This document shows, in pieces, positions 24,397-33,001 of a stretch of 64,000 bases of DNA. A model generated the notes under the pieces. It did not search any database. It saw only the letters and a list, made by a program, of their open reading frames with translations, and was not told where the DNA came from. Position numbers and translations under genes: made by a program. The first letter of the stretch is position 1. Each line of letters begins with the position of its first letter. This stretch comes from Anaerolineae bacterium (GTDB taxonomy: Bacteria > Chloroflexota > Anaerolineae > Promineifilales > Promineifilaceae): assembly GCA_020848035.1 (NCBI GenBank), contig JADLAX010000100.1, positions 98,170 to 162,169 of the forward strand, in the 5' to 3' direction.

Positions 24397-25548
24397 ATGG
24401 TTGAATTTATCAGAAAACAGCTCATAAAAATCCTGAAATGGAGCCTAAACCTGCTGCAAAATGAGCCTAACAAGCTGGCTGAAGAAAACCCTCCTGATAT
24501 CGTGTTAACTCGCGCAGATGTCATCGCTATTCTAGAGAATGAGACGCTGGCCAACGACTTTTCCCACAAGAATCTATATGGCATTGATTTGTCGGGGATG
24601 GATTTAAGCGAGTGTAATTTTGCTTCTTCCACCCTCACCAGGGCAAACTTGAGTCAGTGCCAGTTTTTTGACGCAGATTTTTCGCATGCAGCGTGCCGGG
24701 AAGCAAATTTTGCTTATGCTGAACTGTCCCGGGCCAATTTCACCTTTGCGTATCTGCGAGAGGCGGATTTTACCAACGCGCATTTGTACCGGGCTAATTT
24801 AGACTATGCCGATTGCCGCGAGGCTATTTTTGAGTTAACCAATATCCACCGCGCCAGTCTGCAAGGTGTGCAGATTGATGGCGATTCAATCGGCCGCAAA
24901 TTAATCCAGGATGACCCAGTTGCCTATCGTGCAGCTTTTGAGCGTGTGTTTCGGTATCGTACTGATAAAGAACGCGCCCAGCGCACGATTGATTACTATG
25001 TGCAGGTTCGTCGCAAAATTGCACAGCAGGTTTATCGTGATTTAAAGATCGCTTTTACCAACAACGGCCGTTATGCAGCTGCCAGTTGGGCTTATGTGCG
25101 AGAGCGACAAGCCAGGCGACAAATGCATTTCCCTCTCCGTGCGCGCATTCATTTCCCCCAGCAATACCCAGGTTCGGGGAAATTTCTTCTCTTGCGCAGG
25201 TTTGTTTTCTATGGTGATCATTTCCTATCCTGGGTGTTGGATTGGATTGCAGAATTAACCTGCGGCTATGGCGAAAAACCGTTGCGTCCCCTGGTTCTTT
25301 CCGCAATCATATTGGTGATTTTCCCTTTTATCTATGCTTGGGAAGGGGGTGTCAAGTCAACAACAGATATAATGATGCCGTTGGACTACTTTAACTATAG
25401 TCTAGCTGCCTTCACCACGTTAGGCTTTAGTGAGTTTGAAGCGACGACAGCTGGCGCACAAACGTTAACCAGCTTGGAGGCGTTATTGGGAATCTCAATT
25501 TTAGCGTTGTTGATGTTTGTGTTGGGTAATCGGATTAGTCGCGTTTAA
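24397..25548 (+). CDS. Pentapeptide-repeat protein fused to an ion-channel domain
   Basis: Starts 24 nt after hsdR. 383 residues: residues ~55-150 are A(D/N)LxX pentapeptide repeats (LYGIDLSGMDLSECNFASS onward, ANFAYAELSRANFTFAYLR), a right-handed beta-helix. A charged linker (~160-270) follows. The C-terminal ~95 residues hold two membrane helices flanking a pore-loop-like TTLGFSEFE, close to the Ion_trans_2 filter (TxGxG/D). Ion permeation could serve as an abortive-infection effector when the restriction system is overcome. Position inside the hsd locus supports a role with it; the function is inferred. Confidence 0.75.
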   Translation: MVEFIRKQLIKILKWSLNLLQNEPNKLAEENPPDIVLTRADVIAILENETLANDFSHKNLYGIDLSGMDLSECNFASSTLTRANLSQCQFFDADFSHAACREANFAYAELSRANFTFAYLREADFTNAHLYRANLDYADCREAIFELTNIHRASLQGVQIDGDSIGRKLIQDDPVAYRAAFERVFRYRTDKERAQRTIDYYVQVRRKIAQQVYRDLKIAFTNNGRYAAASWAYVRERQARRQMHFPLRARIHFPQQYPGSGKFLLLRRFVFYGDHFLSWVLDWIAELTCGYGEKPLRPLVLSAIILVIFPFIYAWEGGVKSTTDIMMPLDYFNYSLAAFTTLGFSEFEATTAGAQTLTSLEALLGISILALLMFVLGNRISRV

Positions 25549-25881
25549 AAAATTGAGGCGATGTGCATAGCATACCCCGTATAATGTCAAAATTCCGGCC
25601 AAATTTTTGGTGCCTTATCAAAATTGGTTCAAAGCTGGATGTGATTTTTCACTAAATTGCAGTGAATCAAGATCAAATTAAAGAAAATTATTCCCGAATT
25701 TGGGCTAATTAAGGGACTGTATCAGAGGATACACACCCCTCAAATAATTCAATGATAAAAGCCTCTTTTTCTTATTCTCTTAACAAATGAGCTTAGTTCC
25801 TGTAATTCTGAAATCAACGATAGGATTGCAAATACTTGGTTTTTGCAGTGTGACATTACCCAAATATATATTTTACAGGAG
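25549..25881. other. AT-rich spacer between the two membrane-protein genes
   Basis: About 330 bp without a gene. I see no clear hairpin and no strong sigma70 promoter. It may hold the promoter for the 25882 gene, which is itself AT-rich and lacks ACGGCCGT, suggesting later insertion into the hsd operon. Confidence 0.4.
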
Positions 25882-26946
25882 ATGTTAAGTTATCTACGAG
25901 CCATGAATGAGCGCGATCTAAAGAAACTACGTAAAGCCGTAAATAATAAAATCAAGCATCGTAGCAATACTCTTGTAGACGATCCATTGCGAAGAAAGCA
26001 ATACCGTAGAAAATACTATAACGCTTTGCTTTATTCGATATTTGCATCGGTCATTTTTGCTAATACCACTTTATCAGAATGGAGAAACGGCGATATTCTA
26101 CGAACATTTACTTCACTTTGCCCGACCATCACTGGATTGCTAAGTGCTAAAGCTTCCCTCTTAAAGTCAAAAGTAGGGCCAAAAGAGCGTTTTGAAAGGG
26201 ATATATGGATTTGGGAAACAAGCCGAAATAATCTTCTCCTAAACTTGGCAGTTATGACAGTCATTGCTCTATTTGTTTCATGGCCTCCATCTCTTGGACT
26301 TGGCATCAGCTATAGAAACAGAGGCCAATTTATATGGTTCGGATGGTTCTGTGCAACGATTGCTGTAAGCAGCTTTTTGCTGGTTGCTTGGAAACCAAAG
26401 TTGTTTTTCTCGCAACCGCTCAACTACTTACTTATTGGGTCATCTAATTTACTTTTAGTGACGTTCCCCATTTTCATGGTTGTTTCTCTCTTTGAAATTT
26501 CTAACATATTTTTTCTATCAGATAGCGCAATTCAGGCGATGTTTTTGGCCGTTGTCTTAATTGCTGTAGTTGCAACTGCTCGAAGGATCAGTAAAGAAAG
26601 GAATCTAAATTCTTTAAACACATTGCAAGCAAGCACTCTGAAAGTTGTTAGACCAGAACGACTTCTTCAAACATTTCAAACTTATTCGGAGGAAATTGCC
26701 AGTCAAATAAATGCATTGAAAATCATCCAGAAACTAGAAAAACGTGAAGATTATTCCACTCAGTTAGCATTGTTGGAGATATTGGCTCAACGTTACAAGC
26801 CTAAATCCAATACGCTTAAGGCAATTCTGGTAACGATTTGCCTTTTTATTTTTGGAGCAATTGGTGAGGCGTTTTTTCAGGACTTACTCTATGATTCTTT
26901 TTTGATGCCTTTGCTTTGCAGGTTAACCAATCTCTTCTGCGGTTAA
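25882..26946 (+). CDS. Unrecognised multi-spanning membrane protein in the hsd locus
   Basis: About 354 residues. Basic N-terminus (LKKLRKAVNNKIKHRSN), then several hydrophobic helices (around ALLYSIFASVIFANTTL, NLAVMTVIALFVSW, FCATIAVSSFLLVAW, LLLVTFPIFMVVSLF, AMFLAVVLIAVVATA), a soluble ~75-residue coil with LEKREDYSTQLALLEILAQRY, and a last helix LVTICLFIFGAIGEAFF. The start is uncertain: 25882 has AGGAG too close, while ATG at 25903 is the alternative. It ends 16 nt before hsdM. No family recognised; a pore-type accessory effector is possible. Confidence 0.65.
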   Translation: MLSYLRAMNERDLKKLRKAVNNKIKHRSNTLVDDPLRRKQYRRKYYNALLYSIFASVIFANTTLSEWRNGDILRTFTSLCPTITGLLSAKASLLKSKVGPKERFERDIWIWETSRNNLLLNLAVMTVIALFVSWPPSLGLGISYRNRGQFIWFGWFCATIAVSSFLLVAWKPKLFFSQPLNYLLIGSSNLLLVTFPIFMVVSLFEISNIFFLSDSAIQAMFLAVVLIAVVATARRISKERNLNSLNTLQASTLKVVRPERLLQTFQTYSEEIASQINALKIIQKLEKREDYSTQLALLEILAQRYKPKSNTLKAILVTICLFIFGAIGEAFFQDLLYDSFLMPLLCRLTNLFCG

Positions 26947-26962
26947 GAGGAATAAGAATTTT

Positions 26963-28702
26963 ATGCTGACAGATGCAAAACTAAAATCACAAGTCGATGC
27001 GCTTTGGGATAAGCTGTGGACCGGCGGCTTAAGCAATCCGCTGGATGCCATCGAGCAGCTTTCTTATTTGCTGTTTTTGAAACGGTTGGATGACGCTGAA
27101 AACCAGCGGCAAAGGCAGGCGCAGCGGCGAGGCCAGCCGTACACGCCCCAGCTGCCTGATGAGCTGCGCTGGAGCATCTGGACCCAAAAGAAAGCGGCTG
27201 ATGCGCTGACTCATCTGAAGCAAGTGGTTTTTCCGCAGCTACGTAATTTTGGGCCGGAAGGCAGTTCGTTCCGGCGCTACATGGCCAATGCGGAGTGCAA
27301 GATTAACCGGCCCAATCTGCTCATCGAGGCGTGCAAGCTGATTGACCAGATGCAAATTGCCGGGCAGCAGCAAGATGTCCAGGGGGATATGTACGAATAC
27401 CTGCTTGGCCACCTGAGCACGGCCGGACGCAATGGGCAGTTCCGCACGCCGCGCCACATCATTCGCATGATGGTGCAGATGCTGGACCCCAAGCCAGGTG
27501 ACCGTGTAGGGGATTTGGCAGCCGGGACGTGTGGCTTTTTGGTCAATGCATATCAATACATGCTGGAGCAACACACCTCAACGGAGATTTTGACCTATGA
27601 CGCGGTCGGTTGGCCCCATAACTTGGTGGGGGATTTGCTGACTCCGGCGCAGCGGGAATTTTTGCAGAGCAAAGAAGCGTTTCGCGGCTATGACAATGAT
27701 TCCGGCATGACGATGCTGCGCATTGGCTCGATGAACCTGATGCTGCACGGGCTGGAAAACCCACAATATTTCTACATGGATACCTTGTCAGACGCGTATG
27801 AAGAGCAGGCGACATATGATGTGATTTTGATGAATCCGCCTTTCAAAGGGAAGGTGGATAAAAGCGGCGTGCATGAAACATTGCCCAGCAACACAACCAA
27901 ATCTGAACTGCTCTTTCTACACTTGATTTTGCGGGCGTTAGACATGGGTGGTCGGGCGGCCGTCATTGTGCCGGATGGGGTACTGTTTGGCAGCAGCCGG
28001 GCGCACCAAGAAATTCGCCAGAAACTGGTAGCGGAGCATGGGTTGATGGGTGTGGTGAGTATGCCCAGCGGCGTCTTTAAACCGTACGCCGGAGTGAGCA
28101 CCGCCATCTTGTTTTTTGCCAAAGGGGGCAGCACGGAGCGCATCTGGTTTTATGACATGGCCCACGATGGCTTTTCGCTGGACGACAAGCGGCAGCCGGT
28201 GGCCGAGAATGACATTCCCGATATTTTGGCCTGCTGGCAAAACCGACACGACGCTGAGTTTGCCGCCGCCCGGCAGGCGAAACTGGCCGAACTGAAAGCG
28301 CCGCTAGAGCCATTGCAGCAGGAACAGCTGCAGCTGGAAGGGGAAGCCAACCGGCTGACGTTTGAGCAGGTGATCGAGATCAACGGCGAAGACAAGGCAG
28401 CCCAGGCGCTGGCGGCGGTGAAAGCGGCGCAGGAGCAACTGCAAGAACAAATGGCCCCGCTGCAAGCCCAGATTGACCAGTTGGGGCGGCAGTTTTGGGT
28501 GACAAAAAAGCAGGTGAAGGTTAATAAGTACGACCTGAGCGCCAGCCGCTACCGGGAGATTGAGTCAGAACCGACTTATTACGAACAGCCACAGGTGACA
28601 ATGGAGAGGCTAATTACGCTTGAGCGAGTAATGGCTGATGAAGTCGCGGAACTACAGGATCTGGTTAACTATGATGAAGTGGAAAACTGTCAGGTTAGGT
28701 GA
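26963..28702 (+). CDS. hsdM: Type I DNA methyltransferase, M subunit
   Basis: 579 residues. N-terminal helical HsdM_N (residues ~5-140), SAM-binding motif I in VGDLAAGTCGFLVNAY, and catalytic NPPF in ILMNPPFKGK, indicating N6-adenine methylation. The C-terminal coiled-coil region (~430-520, rich in Q/E/L) should bind HsdS. It modifies host sites and forms the core of the restriction complex. Overlaps hsdS by about 30 nt. Contains several GGCCGT-type sites and has typical host composition. Confidence 0.95.
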   Translation: MLTDAKLKSQVDALWDKLWTGGLSNPLDAIEQLSYLLFLKRLDDAENQRQRQAQRRGQPYTPQLPDELRWSIWTQKKAADALTHLKQVVFPQLRNFGPEGSSFRRYMANAECKINRPNLLIEACKLIDQMQIAGQQQDVQGDMYEYLLGHLSTAGRNGQFRTPRHIIRMMVQMLDPKPGDRVGDLAAGTCGFLVNAYQYMLEQHTSTEILTYDAVGWPHNLVGDLLTPAQREFLQSKEAFRGYDNDSGMTMLRIGSMNLMLHGLENPQYFYMDTLSDAYEEQATYDVILMNPPFKGKVDKSGVHETLPSNTTKSELLFLHLILRALDMGGRAAVIVPDGVLFGSSRAHQEIRQKLVAEHGLMGVVSMPSGVFKPYAGVSTAILFFAKGGSTERIWFYDMAHDGFSLDDKRQPVAENDIPDILACWQNRHDAEFAAARQAKLAELKAPLEPLQQEQLQLEGEANRLTFEQVIEINGEDKAAQALAAVKAAQEQLQEQMAPLQAQIDQLGRQFWVTKKQVKVNKYDLSASRYREIESEPTYYEQPQVTMERLITLERVMADEVAELQDLVNYDEVENCQVR

Positions 28703-29888
28703 TGTTGCCCAAGCTATACGTGGGGTGACTTTTTCGAGTGGTGAGGCTGAAGCTCGGCCGTTCGATGATAGCATTGCTTGCTTAACTACGAGCGGTGTTC
28801 AGGGGGAGGTCAATTGGTCATCTCGGCGTTACATTCCATTGGATCGGGTGAGACAGGAAAAACAAAGGCTGAAAATTGGAGACATTCTTGTTTCAACTGC
28901 CAATAGCAAAGAATTGGTTGGAAAATCCTCGTTTGTCGATAGTTTGCCATTCTCAAGCACCTTCGGAGCATTTGTAACTGTTGTTCGCCCAAATCAAAAT
29001 ATCGTGCCTTATTATTTGGCAAAGTGGATGAAGACTTCCGAGTTTCTTAATTCGTGTTATATCGCGTGCTCAAACACAACCAATATTTCTAACCTCCGCG
29101 TGTCTGAACTTATGGCATTTGAGATGCCTCTGCCGCCTTTGGCGGAGCAGCAGCGGATTGTGGGGATTTTGGCACGGGCGGATCGGCTGCGGCAGCTGCG
29201 CCGCTATGCCCTGCAATTGAGTGACGGCTATTTGCAATCCGTGTTCCTGCAAATGTTTGGCGATCCGGTCACCAATCCGATGGGGTGGGAGATACGGCCG
29301 TTGGGGGATTTGATCGTTGGTTTTGAAGGTGGCGTGAATTTCCCACCAGTTTCTGATGGTGAAGTTGCTTCAGATTGGCGAGTTTTGAAAATCAGTTCAG
29401 TGACGTGGGGAGACTTCAATCCTTTAGAAAGTAAACCCATCAAGCCAAACGTCAAGTTTGACGATTCACTAATTGTGCGGAAGGGTGACCTGATTATCAG
29501 TAGAGCAAACACAACTGAACTGGTTGGAGCGGTCAGCATGGTACGACAAACGCCTCCAAAAGTATTATTACCCGACAAGCTATGGCGAATCAAAACCAAA
29601 GAAGACAGTAATGTTTTGCCTGATTTTGTGCTCTTTGTATTGCGTCAAGATAGCTTGAGGCAAATAATTGGTGTTTTAGCAACTGGAAGCAGCGGGTCAA
29701 TGAAAAATATCTCAAAGGCCAAAGCTGCAACTTTGCCAATCCCATTGGCATCCATGAAGCTTCAAGAACAATTCACCTGCATTGTGAATCGTTACGAGCA
29801 GCTGCGGGCACAACAGCACGAAGCAGCCCGACAAGCCGATCACCTCTTTGCTACCCTGCTCCACCGCGCCTTTCGCGGGAAATTGTGA
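28671..29888 (+). CDS. hsdS: Type I specificity subunit
   Basis: About 405 residues with the usual two-TRD layout. TRD1 runs from KTVRLGDVAQAIRG to PLPPLAEQQRIVGILARAD; a helical spacer (LRQLRRYALQLSDGYLQSVFLQMFGDP) follows; TRD2 starts at WEIRPLGDLIVGFEGG; the terminal helical region ends LFATLLHRAFRGKL. I took ATG 28671, which overlaps the end of hsdM. It dictates the bipartite recognition sequence, which cannot be read from the sequence alone. The TRD halves are AT-richer than the spacer, as expected from TRD exchange. Confidence 0.92.
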   Translation: MMKWKTVRLGDVAQAIRGVTFSSGEAEARPFDDSIACLTTSGVQGEVNWSSRRYIPLDRVRQEKQRLKIGDILVSTANSKELVGKSSFVDSLPFSSTFGAFVTVVRPNQNIVPYYLAKWMKTSEFLNSCYIACSNTTNISNLRVSELMAFEMPLPPLAEQQRIVGILARADRLRQLRRYALQLSDGYLQSVFLQMFGDPVTNPMGWEIRPLGDLIVGFEGGVNFPPVSDGEVASDWRVLKISSVTWGDFNPLESKPIKPNVKFDDSLIVRKGDLIISRANTTELVGAVSMVRQTPPKVLLPDKLWRIKTKEDSNVLPDFVLFVLRQDSLRQIIGVLATGSSGSMKNISKAKAATLPIPLASMKLQEQFTCIVNRYEQLRAQQHEAARQADHLFATLLHRAFRGKL

Positions 29889-29891
29889 ACT

Positions 29892-31238
29892 ATGGCAAGC
29901 TCTACATCCCAGCTTGTAAAGCAACTTCGTCACCATCTCTTGCGTTATCAAAACGAAAGTGAAATAGAGTTGCTAGTAGACCGATTTGGTTATGATTGGG
30001 CAACACTATCCGGTAGCAACGTTTCAGAAAAACTACAGACGTGCCTAAGTCAACTTTGTCAGACAAACAGAATCCAAGAGCTTGTCGAATTCCTAAAAAT
30101 CAACCCAAATTTTCAAGCGTGGCCAGGGAACCTTATTGATTATGAACTGGATTCAGTAAATCTTTCTTCCCGGCAATCTGCACCAACTTCTCACAAAGCT
30201 AACACGAAATCAAATTTGGAAAGCGTTGTTAACTATCTTCAAGAACATCCTGTCCCGATTTTAATAGTATTTGTTCTTACTGTAATTGGAATCCTGTTTG
30301 GCATCTACGATGATAGTGGACTGAGAGAATTCACAACAAATCAAGAATCGACACCTTCACATTTTACTCAAACTCCTGGTCCAACTCCCACAGTTAACTC
30401 TCACGAAGTTCAGGTCGAGAGTCTAATGGATCCACAAATTAAAGTAGTGGAAAAATCTATTGTAAATCTGGATGGGGCTGGACCAGATGAGATCATTGTT
30501 CACTATGAAGATACAAGTATTGAGAACCATGTTTCAAGCTCAAGCCTTGAAGAGCTAGAAGAACGGGAGGGGTTGATCGTTTTTTCTTACTCAGGAAGCG
30601 AAGGGTGGCGCCCAGTATTACGATTGCCTAATTTAGAAGCAGGTTGTGGTTTTTACTTTGGTGACTATGGAATTGTTGACCTTTTCCAAAATGAATCAAG
30701 ACAACTTGTTGTCTGGTTAAATTGTGGTACGGGGTATTTCCTTAACTTTGAAATATATCAATATCGTGGCCTTGGATTTCTGGAACGAATATACATCAAT
30801 GAACCCCAGGACTCTTTAACTGGCGAATTCAACTATCAATGGATGGAATCAGGAATTTATATTGCAAATGAACAGCTTTTTGTTTCCCATCCTCAAGGCT
30901 TATATCAATATATATGGGAAGATGAAAAGATTGTAGCCGTTGAAAATGCAGTTGACCCTGGGCCAAATGGTGTTGTTGTAGAATATTGGGTTAATTCAGA
31001 CGGGTCACTCCAAGCCTCGCAAGAAGTTGTTACCTTAAAGCTTGGGCAATATCTATATCTTAAACAGATTGAAGGCGGCAATTATCCCGATGATCCAAGA
31101 ATTCAGTTTTCAAACATAGATGTTCTCAGTTTTGAAGCACCGGCTATTTATATTGCAAAAAATATAGGAACAACCGACATTTATTTAAGACCCTGGCATG
31201 ACAAGCCAATGATTGCCCTCAGTGTCATATCACAGTAA
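29892..31238 (+). CDS. Death-like/EAD-type adaptor domain, TM helix and beta-rich sensor
   Basis: Begins 4 nt after hsdS. 448 residues in three parts. Residues ~5-80 are a helical bundle (LVKQLRHHLLRYQNESEIELLVDRF, then LVEFLKINP) whose pattern resembles bacterial effector-associated or death-like adaptor domains. A membrane helix (VPILIVFVLTVIGILFGIY) is at ~120-140. A ~300-residue extracytoplasmic domain with FG-GAP-like repeats follows (IVNLDGAGPDEIIVHYED and similar). Such adaptor domains recruit caspase-like or other effectors by homotypic contact; no partner is seen here. Family call is by pattern only. Confidence 0.6.
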   Translation: MASSTSQLVKQLRHHLLRYQNESEIELLVDRFGYDWATLSGSNVSEKLQTCLSQLCQTNRIQELVEFLKINPNFQAWPGNLIDYELDSVNLSSRQSAPTSHKANTKSNLESVVNYLQEHPVPILIVFVLTVIGILFGIYDDSGLREFTTNQESTPSHFTQTPGPTPTVNSHEVQVESLMDPQIKVVEKSIVNLDGAGPDEIIVHYEDTSIENHVSSSSLEELEEREGLIVFSYSGSEGWRPVLRLPNLEAGCGFYFGDYGIVDLFQNESRQLVVWLNCGTGYFLNFEIYQYRGLGFLERIYINEPQDSLTGEFNYQWMESGIYIANEQLFVSHPQGLYQYIWEDEKIVAVENAVDPGPNGVVVEYWVNSDGSLQASQEVVTLKLGQYLYLKQIEGGNYPDDPRIQFSNIDVLSFEAPAIYIAKNIGTTDIYLRPWHDKPMIALSVISQ

Positions 31239-31389
31239 TAAAACAATTGGTGTTTGGGGGCCTTTTTAAAGAAAGAAAAGCGTATCAGAGGCTCGAATCA
31301 GAAGTGGGCATCAACGGGGTTAAACAACTGAATTTGACAAGTTACTCTTTATTAAGCCAACAGAACTTAACTTTGCCCAATATTTTGTC

Positions 31390-31418
31390 TTGACAATTGG
31401 GGGGCACTTTCTTGTAAA
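31390..31418 (+). promoter_or_regulatory. Possible sigma70 promoter upstream of the pentapeptide gene
   Basis: TTGACA (31390-31395), 17-nt spacer, TGTAAA (31413-31418, four of six matches). It lies in the ~500-bp stretch between the adaptor gene and 31776 and could drive the latter separately from the hsd operon. Confidence 0.4.
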
Positions 31419-31567
31419 GGAGATTGTAAAAGAAACAGGGAAAATATGTTTTAGCAGGTAAAACCTGCAATCGTGTGGAAAAGGGTTTAAAAAATGTGGC
31501 TTATATATCTGCACTTTGAAGATAACGGGTAAATAAAAACATACTATGTAATGCCCGAAAATAAGCA

Positions 31568-31741
31568 GTGCGTGAATTCCATCTTCGCAATGGCAGAACA
31601 GCATCGCTGTCAAAAACGGAAAAGCTGGTGGAATACGCCTTTTTCTATGCTAGAGCCACGATTAGGTCTGAGCATGTACCCAACTTCCATTTCTACAAAT
31701 GGACGGAGTTTGAAGAGAAATGGCGAGAGGCCAAAGGGTAG
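31568..31741 (+). pseudogene. Small reading frame, possible remnant of a lost gene
   Basis: A GTG-started frame encodes about 57 residues containing KTEKLVEYAFFYARATIR, FHFYKW and EFEEKW, then a stop. The composition (aromatic and charged, no low-complexity runs) looks like real protein, but there is no good ribosome binding site. It overlaps the frame-shifted upstream extension of the following gene. It could be the tail of a gene deleted when the neighbours were assembled. Confidence 0.3.
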
Positions 31742-31775
31742 AAACGGCCGTTTTAAACGGAAGGGTAAGTCTCTC

Positions 31776-32828
31776 ATGAAATGGGTCAAATGGAATTGGT
31801 TTCTTCTGGTTGCGGGAGTCGCTTTTGGGGTGCTCATCATTTTAGGCTATGCTGTGAAGAGCTGGGGGCAATGGATGGGCATAATCGTAGATCCGGTTTC
31901 GGGGCGCTCACCAGAAGATTACAGAACATTATGGGAGTGGCTGGATTTATTAATCATTCCAGCTGTGCTGGCATTAGGCGGCTGGTGGCTAAATAAAACC
32001 CAAAGAGAGACAGAATTACAGATCGCCCAAGAGCAACGAGCAGAAGATTATCGAATTGCTGAAGCAAAAAACCAAACGGATAAGCAGATAGCGAAAGATA
32101 GAAATCAGCAGGCATTGCTTGACGGGTATTTTGACCGTATGACCAGCCTAATTCTAGAAAAGGGGCTTAAGGACCCGGATTCGGGAAATGAAATTCGCAA
32201 TATTGCTCGCACCCACACCTTATCAGTTTTGCGAAATTTGGACGGCAAAAGAAAAGGACAAGTGCTGAGCTTTCTGAACGAAACAGGCCTCATCCAAAAA
32301 CAAAATCATGGGCAGCCCCCGCCTATGATATCGCTGCACTCTGCTGAATTGCGGGGAGCTGATCTCATAATGATCCCGCTACGAGAGCTGTACGATGCTA
32401 ACTATTGGACCCCGGCACTCGTAACCCGCTTGATCAAGGAAGATTACGACAAATACCTACCCGGCACCACTAAAACGTGGTCAGCCGACTTAAGAGACTG
32501 CGCGTTGAAAGATGCCGATTTATCATACGCCGCCTTTATTCTTACCGACCTCAGTGGCACAGATTTTGATGAAGCAAATTTGAACGGAGCCATTCTGGTC
32601 CTGGCAAATTTATGGTTGGCAAATTTGCGTTATGCTAGTTTACGAGGCGCAGATTTGCGCCGGGCAAAACTACCGATGGCAATTTTGGATGGAGCCGATT
32701 TACAGGATGCTAATCTTGAGGAAGCTGAAGTCACTGATGAGCAGCTTAAATCGGCCAAATCGCTGGAAAATGCCACCATGCCTAATGGCGTAAAATATCA
32801 TCCAGATTTCTTTTCCGCTAAAAAGTGA
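31776..32828 (+). CDS. Two-TM protein with pentapeptide repeats
   Basis: Start at 31776 (MKWVKWNWFLL) after AAGGGTAAG; the frame extends back to 31551 but that part looks non-coding. 350 residues: TM1 (FLLVAGVAFGVLIILGYAV), TM2 (LLIIPAVLALGGWWL), a charged coiled-coil (TQRETELQIAQEQRAEDY), then pentapeptide repeats near the C-terminus (LRDCALKDADLSYAAFILTD, ANLNGAILVLANLWLANLR, ADLRRAKLPMAILDGADLQD). Second pentapeptide/membrane protein beside this hsd locus. Function unknown; a membrane-acting defence accessory is likely by context. Confidence 0.7.
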   Translation: MKWVKWNWFLLVAGVAFGVLIILGYAVKSWGQWMGIIVDPVSGRSPEDYRTLWEWLDLLIIPAVLALGGWWLNKTQRETELQIAQEQRAEDYRIAEAKNQTDKQIAKDRNQQALLDGYFDRMTSLILEKGLKDPDSGNEIRNIARTHTLSVLRNLDGKRKGQVLSFLNETGLIQKQNHGQPPPMISLHSAELRGADLIMIPLRELYDANYWTPALVTRLIKEDYDKYLPGTTKTWSADLRDCALKDADLSYAAFILTDLSGTDFDEANLNGAILVLANLWLANLRYASLRGADLRRAKLPMAILDGADLQDANLEEAEVTDEQLKSAKSLENATMPNGVKYHPDFFSAKK

Positions 32829-32939
32829 CATAGTAACCAATAGGCGTGCAGTGTATAAGATACGATTTTGTGGCAAGAATTTGAGTAGCTGACCAATTAA
32901 ATGCTAGCAAGAATGTGTAAAACCAAAGGTGATTATCCC

Positions 32940-32968
32940 TTGACTGTAGGTAACTTTTCTGCTATACT
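32940..32968 (+). promoter_or_regulatory. Promoter of the IS1595-type transposase
   Basis: TTGACT (32940-32945), 17-nt spacer, TATACT (32963-32968), 33 nt before the transposase ATG. Good match to a sigma70 promoter. Confidence 0.6.
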
Positions 32969-33001
32969 TTAGACATATTCGGGAAAGCAAAGGATAGCGA
33001 A

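Noticed and set aside
31551..31775. N-terminal extension of the two-TM pentapeptide protein
   Set aside because: Translation of this part is not membrane-protein-like, another frame looks coding, and a better start with a ribosome binding site exists at 31776.
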